Notes under the pieces: generated by a model | Seen by the model: only the letters and a program-made list of their open reading frames with translations | Told to the model about the DNA's origin: nothing | Database searches by the model: none | In this document: positions 1-7,724 of the stretch, in pieces | Layout of the letters: each line of letters opens with the position of its first letter | Position numbering within the stretch: position 1 is the stretch's first letter | Made by a program: the position numbers and the translations under genes | NCBI GenBank assembly: GCA_905234845.1 | Contig: CAJOIW010000001.1 | Span: 30,230-94,229, forward strand | Reading direction: 5' to 3' | Length of the DNA: 64,000 bases | Origin: an uncultured Prevotella sp. | GTDB taxonomy: Bacteria; Bacteroidota; Bacteroidia; Bacteroidales; Bacteroidaceae

Positions 1-1
1 T

Positions 2-346
2 CTGAACGCTACGCAGGGTAGTATTCCAGAACGGATTGATTGGCAAGGTGAGTACTATGCGGTTAATGCTATTGCCAGTCATGCTTTTTATTGCAATTTT
101 GCCATGAAGCAGCTGGTCATACCGTCAACTGTTAAAAACATTGCCCAGCAAGCATTTGTGCAGTGTCGTTCATTGCGCCATCTCTACCTTTTGTGTATAG
201 AACCGCCTGTGGCTGATAATAACTCGTTTGATGGGATAGACGAGAAGCGTTGTGTACTTCATGTACCATACGGAACACTTCAGGCTTATAAAAAGTCTAT
301 AGGATGGAATAGATTTAAGAAAATAAAGGAGGGGAAAAAGCCATGA
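2..346 (+). CDS. C-terminal part of a BspA-like leucine-rich-repeat surface protein (partial)
   Basis: The frame is open from the left edge, so the N-terminus lies outside the window. The visible 114 residues carry LRR_5/BspA-type signatures: a repeat with the pattern AFYCNFAMKQLVIPSTVKNI, then AFVQCRSLRHLYL, then a typical terminal cap with LHVPYGTLQAYKKSIGWNRF close to the stop. In Bacteroidales such proteins are usually secreted or cell-surface adhesins; that role is family knowledge, not shown here. The stop overlaps the start of the next gene in an ATGA junction, so the two are probably cotranscribed. An internal ATG at 104 is not a likely start because the repeat pattern continues upstream of it. 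Confidence 0.75.
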   Translation: MNATQGSIPERIDWQGEYYAVNAIASHAFYCNFAMKQLVIPSTVKNIAQQAFVQCRSLRHLYLLCIEPPVADNNSFDGIDEKRCVLHVPYGTLQAYKKSIGWNRFKKIKEGKKP

Positions 347-1020
347 CAAGAACAGAAATCGCATATGTTTTGTTGGCGTTTGTCCTCAGCTGCTCTCTCT
401 CAGCAGGACTACTTCCCCTCTTTTCCCGTATATGTCGCAGGGCAGGACTTGGAAGGGTAGGGCGAAAGCTGAATGGCTTGCCGATGCTTCTTGCCATGTT
501 CCTCACAGAGATAGTGCTCTTTGTTGTCGCTCCTAACGCTTGTAAAATAATCAACATACCGTTGGAGTTGTTGGCGGGTTTTTTAGTGATAGTCTTTCTG
601 GGCTTTGCCTGCGATATAGATAAATTTAGTCTGTCTACACGCATAGTGGTATTGTTGTTAGGTTCTTTGGCCTTCCCCGTTGCTAGAGTCTGCCCGCATG
701 GTTTTATGGGGGCTTGTCTTGTAATAGGGATGGTGATGGCGGTATGTCTCGGACTTGCGGCGGTAGCTCGTGATGGCGTCTTTGGGGCAGTGCTGCTGTT
801 GCTGTTGGTGGTTACACTTGCTTTAATCTCTCTGGCGAGGGGTAACAGCTCTCTTCTTATGGGGTTAGGTATACAGGCAGGTGCGATAATGGGTTTTGTG
901 ATATACTGCGTATGTCAGCGTGCCAATAAGGGGCAGCGTGTTTTTCTGGGTGAGTGCGGAAGCATGGCGATGGGCTATGTCTTCTGCACTCACTGTATGA
1001 TGTTGTTGTCGGGTGTTTAG
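343..1020 (+). CDS. Short polytopic membrane protein resembling a degenerate WecA/MraY-type glycosyltransferase
   Basis: This 225-residue protein is almost entirely hydrophobic, with about seven membrane segments. Two stretches recall the WecA/TagO/MraY phosphoglycosyltransferase family: GFACDIDKFSLSTRIV sits where that family has a DD motif followed by LS..R, and VFLGECGSMAMGYV sits where it has FLGDxGS. In both, key acidic positions have changed (CD for DD, GEC for GDA/GDS), and the protein is shorter than the usual 320-370 residues. It may be an inactive or repurposed relative. It starts within the stop of the upstream LRR protein (ATGA overlap). The family call is by motif memory only; membrane protein is certain, catalytic function is not. 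Confidence 0.6.
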   Translation: MTRTEIAYVLLAFVLSCSLSAGLLPLFSRICRRAGLGRVGRKLNGLPMLLAMFLTEIVLFVVAPNACKIINIPLELLAGFLVIVFLGFACDIDKFSLSTRIVVLLLGSLAFPVARVCPHGFMGACLVIGMVMAVCLGLAAVARDGVFGAVLLLLLVVTLALISLARGNSSLLMGLGIQAGAIMGFVIYCVCQRANKGQRVFLGECGSMAMGYVFCTHCMMLLSGV

Positions 1021-1032
1021 GGAGTTAATGTC

Positions 1033-1059
1033 AGCCCCCAACCTCTAACTTAGGGGGCT
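1033..1059. repeat. Small GC-rich inverted repeat, AGCCCCC...GGGGGCT
   Basis: A 7-bp perfect stem AGCCCCC/GGGGGCT encloses AACCTCTAACTTA. It overlaps the last codons of exonuclease III, whose C-terminal LLAP and stop are read from it. It lies between convergent genes and could also end transcription. A close relative is at 32388-32418. The outer AGCCCCC ends match the mobile palindromes at 7991, 16958 and 22194. Confidence 0.6.
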
Positions 1060-1805
1060 AATAGCACGAGTTCTACGGGGCAGTGGTCGGAGCCGTAGAT
1101 ATGGGTGTGGATGGTGGCGGAGACGAGGTGTGGCAACAGGCGTTGGGAGATGAGGAAGTAGTCGATGCGCCAGCCGGCGTTCTTGGCACGGGCTTGGAAA
1201 CGGTACGACCACCACGAATAGGTTTGTTCCTCTGGATGTAGGTGGCGGAAGGTGTCGATGAACCCGCTGCGGAGCAGGGTGGTGAACTGCTGGCGCTCCT
1301 CATCGGTGAATCCGGCGTTGTGGCGGTTGCTCTTCGGGTTCTTGAGGTCTATCTCTTCGTGTGCGACGTTCATGTCGCCACAGACGATGACGGGCTTCTG
1401 CTGGTCGAGACGGAGCAGGTAGACACGGAACGCGTCTTCCCACGACATGCGGTAGTCAAGTCGGCGTAGCTGGTCTTGCGCGTTGGGGGTATAGACGTTG
1501 ACGAGGTAGAATTGGGGCATCTCGAGTGTGATGACACGCCCCTCGTGGTCATGCTCATCGATGCCGATACCATAGGTGACGTTAAGCGGCTCATGCAGGG
1601 TGTAGATGGCTGTGCCGGAGTAGCCTTTCTTGTCAGCGTAGTTCCAGTAGGAATGATAGCCGGGGAATTTGAGATCGAGCTGTCCCGCCTGCATTTTTGT
1701 CTCTTGCAGACAGAAGAAGTCGGCGTCGAGCGTTTTGAAGGTATCTTTGAAGTCTTTGCCTACGCAGGCGCGCAGTCCGTTGACGTTCCAGGAGATGAAT
1801 TTCAT
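1050..1805 (-). CDS. xth: Exodeoxyribonuclease III
   Basis: The 251-residue product is a full-length Xth/ExoIII-type member of the endonuclease/exonuclease/phosphatase fold. It removes 3' blocks and cuts at abasic sites in base excision repair. Visible motifs in order are FISWNVNGLRA at the N-terminus, LQETKM (metal-binding Glu), a Y..TPNAQ strand, GDMNVAHEEIDL, GWRIDYFLIS and the C-terminal GSDHCPV (catalytic Asp-His). The start is the only ATG before the N-terminal strand. Its last codons overlap a palindromic repeat (1033-1059), so the C-terminus may have been slightly altered by repeat insertion. Confidence 0.96.
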   Translation of the reverse strand: MKFISWNVNGLRACVGKDFKDTFKTLDADFFCLQETKMQAGQLDLKFPGYHSYWNYADKKGYSGTAIYTLHEPLNVTYGIGIDEHDHEGRVITLEMPQFYLVNVYTPNAQDQLRRLDYRMSWEDAFRVYLLRLDQQKPVIVCGDMNVAHEEIDLKNPKSNRHNAGFTDEERQQFTTLLRSGFIDTFRHLHPEEQTYSWWSYRFQARAKNAGWRIDYFLISQRLLPHLVSATIHTHIYGSDHCPVELVLLAP

Positions 1806-1822
1806 TATTATTTACAACTTTA

Positions 1823-2461
1823 TTATCTTGTTCCTACGATGTCTATTTCTGACTTCAGTTCGCAGGGTTTTCCGTCTATGGTCATCTTGTCGAGAAGGAT
1901 GCTGCCTTGAAGTGTACGACTTGTGGTCTCGAAAGCGAAAGTGGAATAGTTCGATAAGCTGTTGTAGGAGTAGCTTTGAGTGAGTGTGAGACTGACGGTG
2001 TGTGTGGTCGTCTCTTCCCCGTCCTCAAGCGTTACCGTCCATTCGTTCTCCGTGTTGTCGGGAAGGAAACTGGCCTGAAAGTAGGTGGTAAAGGTGGCGT
2101 AGGGCTCAACCTTGCCTGTAATCTTTTTTGAGTCGAGCTGTCCGAGAATGGCTTTCTCTTGGGCATTGGTGGTATAGTTGGCAAGGATGCTCGCGGGGAA
2201 GTGGTTGGCGGCGAAGGTACCGTCGCTGCTGATGGTCCACGTGAAAGCTATGGTGCCAGTGTTTTGCGTAGCTGTCGGGTTATAGTAATAGAGCGTGCCA
2301 TTGTACATACCGGCTATCGCACTCAGTGCGTTGGCTTTCTGCTCGGGCGTCTCGAGGATGGTGGCTGTGGGGGTGTCATCGTCGTCGTCGACGCATGAGG
2401 TAAAGGTTGCTGCAGCAAACATTCCGAGCAACATGATGGAATAGAATTTGAAAGTTTTCAT
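1823..2461 (-). CDS. Putative lipoprotein, possibly DUF4840-like
   Basis: The 212-residue product begins with a lipoprotein signal ending FTSC (lipobox Cys near residue 23), followed by an acidic VDDDDD linker typical of Bacteroidetes surface-exported lipoproteins. The rest is rich in Thr, Ser and Tyr and looks like an all-beta domain (alternating strands such as TIAFTWTISSDGTF and STFAFETTSRTLQG). I tentatively associate it with DUF4840 but could not test this. It lies downstream of folE on the same strand, separated by about 80 bp that hold a GC-rich repeat. Function unknown. Confidence 0.75.
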   Translation of the reverse strand: MKTFKFYSIMLLGMFAAATFTSCVDDDDDTPTATILETPEQKANALSAIAGMYNGTLYYYNPTATQNTGTIAFTWTISSDGTFAANHFPASILANYTTNAQEKAILGQLDSKKITGKVEPYATFTTYFQASFLPDNTENEWTVTLEDGEETTTHTVSLTLTQSYSYNSLSNYSTFAFETTSRTLQGSILLDKMTIDGKPCELKSEIDIVGTR

Positions 2462-2504
2462 ATTTTCTTTAATTACAGTTAACGGTTATCTGTTTATGGT
2501 TTAC

Positions 2505-2541
2505 AGCTCCCTCTCCTTCGGGGAGGGATGGGGAGGGGCAC
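2505..2541. repeat. GC-rich palindromic repeat (LPEGE family)
   Basis: A CTCCCTCTCC-TTCG-GGGAGGGATGGGGAGGGG block lies between folE and the lipoprotein gene. It shares core blocks with copies at 15661, 20391, 29421, 30484 and 30911. It forms a strong hairpin and may attenuate transcription between the two genes. Confidence 0.6.
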
Positions 2542-2544
2542 AGT

Positions 2545-3126
2545 TTACTCGCTGTGTAGCAGGTTCATGAATTCCTCACGGGTTTTCGCCTGATTGAAGG
2601 CTCCGCTGAAATCGCTGGTGGTGGTAATGGCGTTCTGTGTCTCCACACCTCGCATCTGCATGCACATGTGTTTGGCTTCGACGACAACCATCACGCCAAG
2701 TGGGTGAAGTGTCTCCTGGATGCAGTCTTTGATTTGCTGGGTGAGTCGCTCCTGCACTTGCAGCCGGTGGCTGAAGATGTCGACTACGCGGGCTATCTTT
2801 GATAATCCCGTGATATAGCCGTTTGGAATATAGGCCACGTGGGCTTTGCCATAGAAGGGTATCATGTGGTGCTCGCACATGGAGAAGAAATCGATGTCTT
2901 TAACGATGACCATCTGATTGTATTTCTCCTCGAAGAGCGCGTCGGTGAGCACCTTGTGAGGGTCTTGTGTATAGCCGCGTGTGAGTATCTGCATAGCTTT
3001 GGCCACGCGCATGGGGGTCTTTAGCAGACCTTCTCGCTCGGGATCTTCACCCAATAGGTTGAGGATGTCTTTATAATGTTCTGCGAGTTGTTCGAGACCT
3101 TCGCGATATTCAGTTTCCGGATTCAT
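2545..3126 (-). CDS. folE: GTP cyclohydrolase I
   Basis: The 193-residue enzyme converts GTP to 7,8-dihydroneopterin triphosphate, the first step of folate synthesis; folK lies elsewhere in the window (21.9 kb). The catalytic core is clear: [20 protein letters not shown] with the zinc Cys and His, [24 protein letters not shown], and the second zinc Cys in [12 protein letters not shown] chose ATG 3126 ([10 protein letters not shown]) because the frame upstream runs into the end of the SPOR gene and lacks family similarity. It is the last gene of the DUF1599 - BT_3928/tpiA - SPOR - folE operon, 56 bp after the SPOR stop. Confidence 0.96.
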   Translation of the reverse strand: MNPETEYREGLEQLAEHYKDILNLLGEDPEREGLLKTPMRVAKAMQILTRGYTQDPHKVLTDALFEEKYNQMVIVKDIDFFSMCEHHMIPFYGKAHVAYIPNGYITGLSKIARVVDIFSHRLQVQERLTQQIKDCIQETLHPLGVMVVVEAKHMCMQMRGVETQNAITTTSDFSGAFNQAKTREEFMNLLHSE

Positions 3127-3182
3127 TTTTTGTATTAAGTTTTTAATTAAAGAGTCTCGGGATTCCCCCTTATCACTTTTCC

Positions 3183-3905
3183 TTATCGGTCTTGCACGGT
3201 GATTTTCTCGCTGACGATGCAGGCCTGGTGGAATCCGAGATTGCGGGCTTGCTTGACGATACGTTCGGCAGTCTCGAATTTGCGGAAGTTGCCGATACGG
3301 CAGGTCCACCGCGGTGAGTGGAAGTGAGTGTAGACAGGCTGGTTCGGGAACGCAGCCTTCACACGCTTACCCATTTCTTGAGCCTTCACACGGTCCTCGC
3401 GCTTGTTGCCACCGGCAAACACCTGTACGCGATAGCCTTGCATCTTGTATCCGCGACGCATGACCTTGCGTCCGGTGTTGACCGTCTGCGTGGTGGTATT
3501 ATCCGTCTCGTAGCGGCTGGTCGGTGCTGAAGGGCGTGGTGTGGCCGTTGTCGTGGAGGATGAGGATGTGGTGGGGACAGTGGTTGCGGATGGAGATGTC
3601 GTAGTATTTTCCGTCCTTGTCGAAGCCTGTGGCGTGGAGGGTTTCGTGATGGGAGCCGTCGATGTGGAGGGCTTTGGTGTGGGAGTAGCCTTCTCCTCTT
3701 TCTTCTTGCCTGTGTCAGTAGTGGGCTGTGTTTGTTTCTTCCCCTTGCCGAAGACCAGATCGTTGATTTCCTGACTCTGGTTGACGGTCACGGTGCCTTG
3801 GTCGGTTCCGTTGTTGTTTTGTGCCGACAAAGGAGAAAGGGTAAAAAGGCAGAGCGCGGTCAGCAGGACTGCCTTTTTAACGATTCTATAGTGTAATGGT
3901 CTCAT
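3183..3905 (-). CDS. Secreted SPOR-domain protein
   Basis: The 240-residue protein has a signal peptide (hydrophobic residues about 10-28 ending LSAQ), a long low-complexity Thr/Ser/Pro-rich linker (about 60-145), and a C-terminal SPOR domain beginning [15 protein letters not shown] and containing [12 protein letters not shown] domains bind denuded glycans of septal peptidoglycan, so a periplasmic or outer-membrane role at division or in envelope maintenance is likely. It sits 6 bp downstream of tpiA and upstream of folE in a conserved operon. The linker carries no recognisable domain. Confidence 0.88.
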   Translation of the reverse strand: MRPLHYRIVKKAVLLTALCLFTLSPLSAQNNNGTDQGTVTVNQSQEINDLVFGKGKKQTQPTTDTGKKKEEKATPTPKPSTSTAPITKPSTPQASTRTENTTTSPSATTVPTTSSSSTTTATPRPSAPTSRYETDNTTTQTVNTGRKVMRRGYKMQGYRVQVFAGGNKREDRVKAQEMGKRVKAAFPNQPVYTHFHSPRWTCRIGNFRKFETAERIVKQARNLGFHQACIVSEKITVQDR

Positions 3906-3911
3906 ATTATA

Positions 3912-4670
3912 TTATTTCCAAGCGTCGATGATTCCCTTGAAGTCGGCTGCCTTGAGCGATGCACCACCGATGAGTCCGCCGTCGATGTCGGGCTTGGCGA
4001 AGAGTTCGGGAGCATTGCTGGCCTTGCATGAACCGCCATAGAGAATGCTGGTGTTGTCGGCAACGGCCTGTCCGTATTTCTCAGCAATGATGCTACGGAT
4101 GTAGGCGTGAATCTCCTCAGCCTGCTCAGCGGTAGCGGTCTTGCCTGTTCCAATAGCCCAGATGGGTTCGTAGGCGATAACGATGTTCTTGAATTCTTCC
4201 TCGCTGAGATTGAATACTGAGCCCTCGAGCTCGGCCTTGCATACTTCATTCTGCTTGCCGGCCTCGCGCTCTTCGAGCGATTCGCCGATGCAGAAAATCA
4301 CCTTGAGGTCGTTCTTCAGAGCGAGCAACACCTTTTCACGCAGAACTTCGGGAGTTTCCTTGTAGTATTCGCGACGCTCAGAATGGCCGAGGATAACATA
4401 TCCGGCACCTGTCGATTTTACCATCTCAGCGCTTACTTCACCAGTGTAGGCACCCTTTTCCTTGTCAGCGCAGTTCTCGGCACCCAGTCCGATAACGTCT
4501 TGGTTGAGGAATTGTGCAATGCTGGCCAGATGGATGAACGGCGTACAGATGACGACGTCGCAGTTAGGCTTTTCAGCTGTTAGCGTTTCGTTGAGCTCTT
4601 TAGCGAGAGCGATACCTTCTTGCAGGTTCATGTTCATTTTCCAGTTGCCTGCTACAATCTTTTTTCTCAT
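3912..4670 (-). CDS. tpiA: Triosephosphate isomerase
   Basis: From ATG 4670 this is a complete 252-residue TIM barrel that interconverts dihydroxyacetone phosphate and glyceraldehyde 3-phosphate. All catalytic elements are present: AGNWKMN (Lys), ILGHSERR (His), [15 protein letters not shown] (Glu and start of loop 6), and the phosphate loops YGGS and GLIGGASL. The AT-rich stretch just upstream (AAACAAACAAA before ATG) resembles a normal Bacteroidetes initiation region. The frame is nevertheless open upstream into the preceding membrane-protein gene, so the enzyme may also be made as a fusion; see the entry at 3912-5972. Confidence 0.95.
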   Translation of the reverse strand: MRKKIVAGNWKMNMNLQEGIALAKELNETLTAEKPNCDVVICTPFIHLASIAQFLNQDVIGLGAENCADKEKGAYTGEVSAEMVKSTGAGYVILGHSERREYYKETPEVLREKVLLALKNDLKVIFCIGESLEEREAGKQNEVCKAELEGSVFNLSEEEFKNIVIAYEPIWAIGTGKTATAEQAEEIHAYIRSIIAEKYGQAVADNTSILYGGSCKASNAPELFAKPDIDGGLIGGASLKAADFKGIIDAWK

Positions 4671-5972
4671 TTTGTTTGTTTTTTGTTTATTAAATTGATA
4701 TGATGTTCTTTTCTTTTTCCATCGGAACCACCGTGTCCATGCCCATAGACGGTCGGCCAGTGTGAGCAGGAAGAGCGGCAAGACGAACCACAGCAGAATC
4801 TTCATGACTTTCTTTGCCGCGGGGTCGCTGGGTACTTGTCCGAGAGGCGACGTCTCAAGTCTGCCTTGTGGCAATTCATCATCGGGTAGTGCATTGTGGC
4901 TCCATTTGTTGACGACCCGTCCATCTTTGATGAGCACCAACCCCGGATTACTGCGGATAATGGTCTTGAGTGTGGTGGGGTCAGTGGTGCAGAAAGGGTA
5001 TTCCGCCCCGGTCCGCTCGCTCCATTTGCGCGTGGCTTCCTCTCCGCTTGCCGTGAGACAATAGAAAGGAATATTCTGCTCAAGCGCGTATTCATATATT
5101 TTCTCAATGTCGCCGAAGTTCGACTCGTCAGCCTGCTCTATGTGTGGCGCTATGAGCAGGAAGGTGTAGCCTTGGTCATCAAGAACCTGTTCGGTGATGT
5201 CGTCGCCGTCGGGTCGTTGCTCTATAGAAAAGTCGTGTATCAGCGGTACGTAGCCTGCTTTTGTCTGACGGGTTTTGCGGTCGACGAATTCCCACGTAGA
5301 GTCAGGATAGTTCTCGAGGGTGAACTCGCGTGTCTCACCGTTTTTCTTCATCACGAAGGTCGTCTCAAACTTGGGTTGCTCAACCCCTTCGGGTATTTCC
5401 ATTCCCTTGCGCAGATCGGCTCCGATGTGATAGGGTCGGAAGTCGAATAGCGGCAGTAGGTATAGGCTAATCGCACTGACCACGAGGGTGAATATGATGG
5501 TATAACCCTTGACAATCCACTGGTTGGTCTTAGAGACGAAACGTGGCATCAGTAATGGATGTCGCGCAACGACGAGTGCAGCTCCGAGCAACACCACATT
5601 CTTGCCGAAGGTCTGCCAGTTGGTAAGTTTCACCGCATCGCCAAAGCAACCGCAGTCTTCCACCGGATTCCAGACAGCAATCCAAAGCGTTACAAGTGCC
5701 ATCACCGCCACAAACGCCAGCACCACTTTTGATGCCCTTCGTCGTTGTATGGCAAAGAGCATATAGATGCCCAATGCAAACTCGAACGTGGCCAGTGCGA
5801 CAGCTCCGCCGAGCGTGAGCCAGTCGGATAGCATCCCTGCCAAACCGACGGCTTCGGCATAGTCTTGCAACTTATATTGTGTGCCGAGCGGGTCGACAGC
5901 CTTGACAAACCCCGAGAAGATAAATACTCCTGCGAGTATGAACCGACAGAGATTGACAAGCCACTTCATCAC
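3912..5972 (-). CDS. BT_3928-family membrane protein whose frame runs without a stop into tpiA
   Basis: Residues 1-434 form a polytopic DoxX/MauE-like N-terminal half (starting [26 protein letters not shown], with a conserved [10 protein letters not shown] loop and about five membrane segments up to residue 172). A periplasmic thioredoxin-like domain without a CxxC follows (residues about 200-370), then a last membrane anchor ([19 protein letters not shown]). This fits the BT_3928 family usually found just before tpiA. After RWKKKR the frame continues through [12 protein letters not shown], which looks like translated intergenic DNA, directly into triosephosphate isomerase. Either the stop was lost, giving a 686-residue fusion with internal initiation of tpiA, or there is a sequence error. 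Confidence 0.7.
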   Translation of the reverse strand: MMKWLVNLCRFILAGVFIFSGFVKAVDPLGTQYKLQDYAEAVGLAGMLSDWLTLGGAVALATFEFALGIYMLFAIQRRRASKVVLAFVAVMALVTLWIAVWNPVEDCGCFGDAVKLTNWQTFGKNVVLLGAALVVARHPLLMPRFVSKTNQWIVKGYTIIFTLVVSAISLYLLPLFDFRPYHIGADLRKGMEIPEGVEQPKFETTFVMKKNGETREFTLENYPDSTWEFVDRKTRQTKAGYVPLIHDFSIEQRPDGDDITEQVLDDQGYTFLLIAPHIEQADESNFGDIEKIYEYALEQNIPFYCLTASGEEATRKWSERTGAEYPFCTTDPTTLKTIIRSNPGLVLIKDGRVVNKWSHNALPDDELPQGRLETSPLGQVPSDPAAKKVMKILLWFVLPLFLLTLADRLWAWTRWFRWKKKRTSYQFNKQKTNKMRKKIVAGNWKMNMNLQEGIALAKELNETLTAEKPNCDVVICTPFIHLASIAQFLNQDVIGLGAENCADKEKGAYTGEVSAEMVKSTGAGYVILGHSERREYYKETPEVLREKVLLALKNDLKVIFCIGESLEEREAGKQNEVCKAELEGSVFNLSEEEFKNIVIAYEPIWAIGTGKTATAEQAEEIHAYIRSIIAEKYGQAVADNTSILYGGSCKASNAPELFAKPDIDGGLIGGASLKAADFKGIIDAWK

Positions 5973-5976
5973 ACCT

Positions 5977-6537
5977 TTACCCTCTCATCTCTTGTCCCTC
6001 ATTCAGTTTGATGCAACCGAAGACGGCATAGTTGATGATATCCATGTAGTTTGAGTCGATACCCTCAGAGACGAGTGTCTCCCCTTGCAGGTTCTCTATC
6101 TCCTTTATGCGTTGCAGCTTGGTCAGAATGAAATCGGTGTATGAGCTGACGCGCATCCCGCGCCAAGCCTCGTCGTAGTCGTGGTTCTTCCTAATCATAA
6201 GTTGCAGAGCCTCGTTGGCATGATGGTCATAGAGTGTCATGGCCTCGGCGGGGGTGACATCGACTTCATCGACATATCCTCTGCTGAGCTGAATGAGTCC
6301 CACGATGCCGTAGTTGATGAGCGCGACAAACTCTGGTCGGATGCCTTCGCCGACGAGCGACTCCTTCTTCACCTCGAGCGAGCGGATGCGCTTGGCCTTG
6401 ATGAAGAGTTGGTCGGTGAGCGATGCTGGGCGCAGGATGCGCCATGAGGCTCCGTAGTCGTGCAGCTTCTTCTCAAACAGCGTGCGGCACTCCAGCATCA
6501 CGTCCTTGAATTGCTGTTCCGTATTCTGATTTTCCAT
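5977..6537 (-). CDS. DUF1599 protein with two tandem repeats
   Basis: The 186-residue protein contains two copies of one domain: [20 protein letters not shown] with [10 protein letters not shown], then [20 protein letters not shown] with [10 protein letters not shown]. This duplicated DUF1599 (nucleotide-modification-associated) fold is common in Bacteroidetes; its biochemical role is not established. I chose ATG 6537 (MENQNTEQQ), because the further upstream ATG lies within a promoter-leader hairpin module. It is the first gene of the tpiA-folE operon; four bases separate it from the BT_3928-like gene. Confidence 0.85.
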   Translation of the reverse strand: MENQNTEQQFKDVMLECRTLFEKKLHDYGASWRILRPASLTDQLFIKAKRIRSLEVKKESLVGEGIRPEFVALINYGIVGLIQLSRGYVDEVDVTPAEAMTLYDHHANEALQLMIRKNHDYDEAWRGMRVSSYTDFILTKLQRIKEIENLQGETLVSEGIDSNYMDIINYAVFGCIKLNEGQEMRG

Positions 6538-6546
6538 ATATGGGTG

Positions 6547-6621
6547 CAAAGATTTTGCAAACGAGCGCAAAAGGAGCTTGCTCCGATTTTGCCGAGTGCA
6601 GCTAAATTTTCTGCAAAGGTA
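6547..6621 (-). promoter_or_regulatory. Promoter and 5' leader hairpin module of the DUF1599/tpiA/folE operon
   Basis: On the minus strand the -7 box TACCTTTG lies at 6621-6614 with TTTTG about 19 bp upstream. Downstream comes a palindromic segment (GCACTCGGCAAAATC, AGCAAGCT, TTTTGCGCTCG) and then a second box-like AATCTTTG at 6554-6547. The same arrangement, 75-76 bp long, occurs at 26845-26920. The hairpin would lie in the 5' untranslated leader. Confidence 0.65.
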
Positions 6622-6896
6622 CGACTAAATGAGCAGAATACAAAACAAAAAAGCATTTTTTAAGTTTTTATTCTCGAACGAAAGTACCTTCGGCAAAGCC
6701 AAAGGTAAATGAGCGAACCCCCAAATTTCTTCGCTCATTAATTTTATATGTTTTATTTTGAGCGTAATTTTAGAGAGAAATGTTAAATCCGTTTACGTTT
6801 TTAACACTTACAATATGTTGTAAAAAGAGCGGAATTTGGCTTTTAGCCACCCTTTTCTTTCTCTTTCACGTCCACTTTTACTCCTCTTTTCCTCCC

Positions 6897-7006
6897 AAAC
6901 ATATATGTCTCGGGTTGCGAAAGACGGTCTTTCGTGAGCTGAAAGACCAACTTTCGGAATGTGAAAGCTTGTCTTTCGGAAGTGAGCGGGCGAGCGTTCG
7001 GAAGGA
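6897..7006. repeat. 22-bp-period palindromic array, copy 1
   Basis: Five units start at 6897, 6919, 6941, 6963 and 6985. Most have the form GAAAG-N5-CTTTC followed by about 7 bp, for example GAAAGACGGTCTTTC and GAAAGCTTGTCTTTC. The first unit (ATATATGTCTCGGGTTGC) nearly matches the first unit of the copy at 29154. It lies in the 630-bp gene-free stretch between the DUF1599 promoter and a lipoprotein gene. Boxes related to TTAACATT flank it at about 6780-6806 and 7155-7187. I see no gene in 6622-7167. Confidence 0.75.
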
Positions 7007-7110
7007 GAGCAGGGGAGGGAGAATGTGGTTGCTTGGGCTAACGGACTGATTAACAGGGAAATGACGAATTGCGTATTTTCGAGTGTTTTTTCTGGCAGAT
7101 TGACATGTGC

Positions 7111-7143
7111 AAATAAAAAACGCAGGAAATCATGATTTCCTGC
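7111..7143 (-). terminator. Rho-independent terminator
   Basis: A perfect 22-bp palindrome GCAGGAAATC-ATGATTTCCTGC at 7122-7143 is followed on the minus strand by GTTTTTTATTT. It ends the lipoprotein gene at 7168-7605. Confidence 0.85.
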
Positions 7144-7167
7144 ATAAGTCGAAATGTTAAAATTCTC

Positions 7168-7605
7168 CTACTTTTTAACATTTGAGGTGGTGGTGGCTCG
7201 TCCGAGCTCTTTCTGGCGGAAATGAATCATGCGCACCACTCCGCACATGGCTTCGTAGCGGGCTCTGAGCGAGTCGCGACGCATGCGCAGACGGTTGGCC
7301 TGGCTGAGGTCAGGTGCCTGCTCAATGAGGAGGAGTGTCTGCCGTAGAGCCGAGTCGGTTCGTATCACGTCGGCCTGTGCCATCTTCAGTGAGGCGTTCT
7401 GCCAGATGCGCAGGGCTTGCCGCCGTTCGTCAATAGCCATAGGGAAACGCTCGCGCAACGACGTGATGCTGTCCAGCGTCTGGCCGTATTGCCCCTGTGC
7501 GTAGAGCATCTCAATCTCTCCAAGCAGTCCGGCTGCCGTCTGCTCCTCGGTTTCCTTGCACGAGGTCAGGGCAAGCACGACAATAAAAACCCATATATGT
7601 TTCAT
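7168..7605 (-). CDS. Small putative lipoprotein, mostly alpha-helical
   Basis: The 145-residue product has a short lipoprotein signal (VVLALTSC, lipobox Cys near residue 16). The remainder is almost wholly helical and charged, with heptad-like runs (SLRERFPMAIDERRQALRIW; RLRMRRDSLRARYEAM) that suggest a coiled coil. I do not recognise the family. It is transcribed alone: a TATCTTTG -7 box is at 7645-7638 on the minus strand and a terminator lies at 7111-7143. Its last codons overlap a TTAACATT box of the neighbouring repeat region. Confidence 0.7.
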   Translation of the reverse strand: MKHIWVFIVVLALTSCKETEEQTAAGLLGEIEMLYAQGQYGQTLDSITSLRERFPMAIDERRQALRIWQNASLKMAQADVIRTDSALRQTLLLIEQAPDLSQANRLRMRRDSLRARYEAMCGVVRMIHFRQKELGRATTTSNVKK

Positions 7606-7637
7606 TCTTAACTTTTAGGCTTTGCCGTATCTGGCTG

Positions 7638-7697
7638 CAAAGATAGAAAATAATTCATCATTCATCATTCATATTTCATAATTATTTCGTATTTTTG
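7638..7697. promoter_or_regulatory. Divergent promoter pair for the lipoprotein gene and cca
   Basis: TATCTTTG at 7645-7638 faces left and TATTTTTG at 7690-7697 faces right. Between them lie three direct repeats of ATTCATC-like heptamers, which may act as an AT-rich upstream element for both. Confidence 0.7.
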
Positions 7698-7724
7698 CAC
7701 CCGTTTAAGGAGATTTAAGATTTT

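Noticed and set aside
3127..3309. N-terminal extension of folE
   Set aside because: The added residues overlap the SPOR gene end and do not resemble the family; ATG 3126 gives the normal length.
6897..7006. CRISPR-like regular spacing
   Set aside because: Units are contiguous, differ from each other, have no unique spacers, and no cas genes are in the window.
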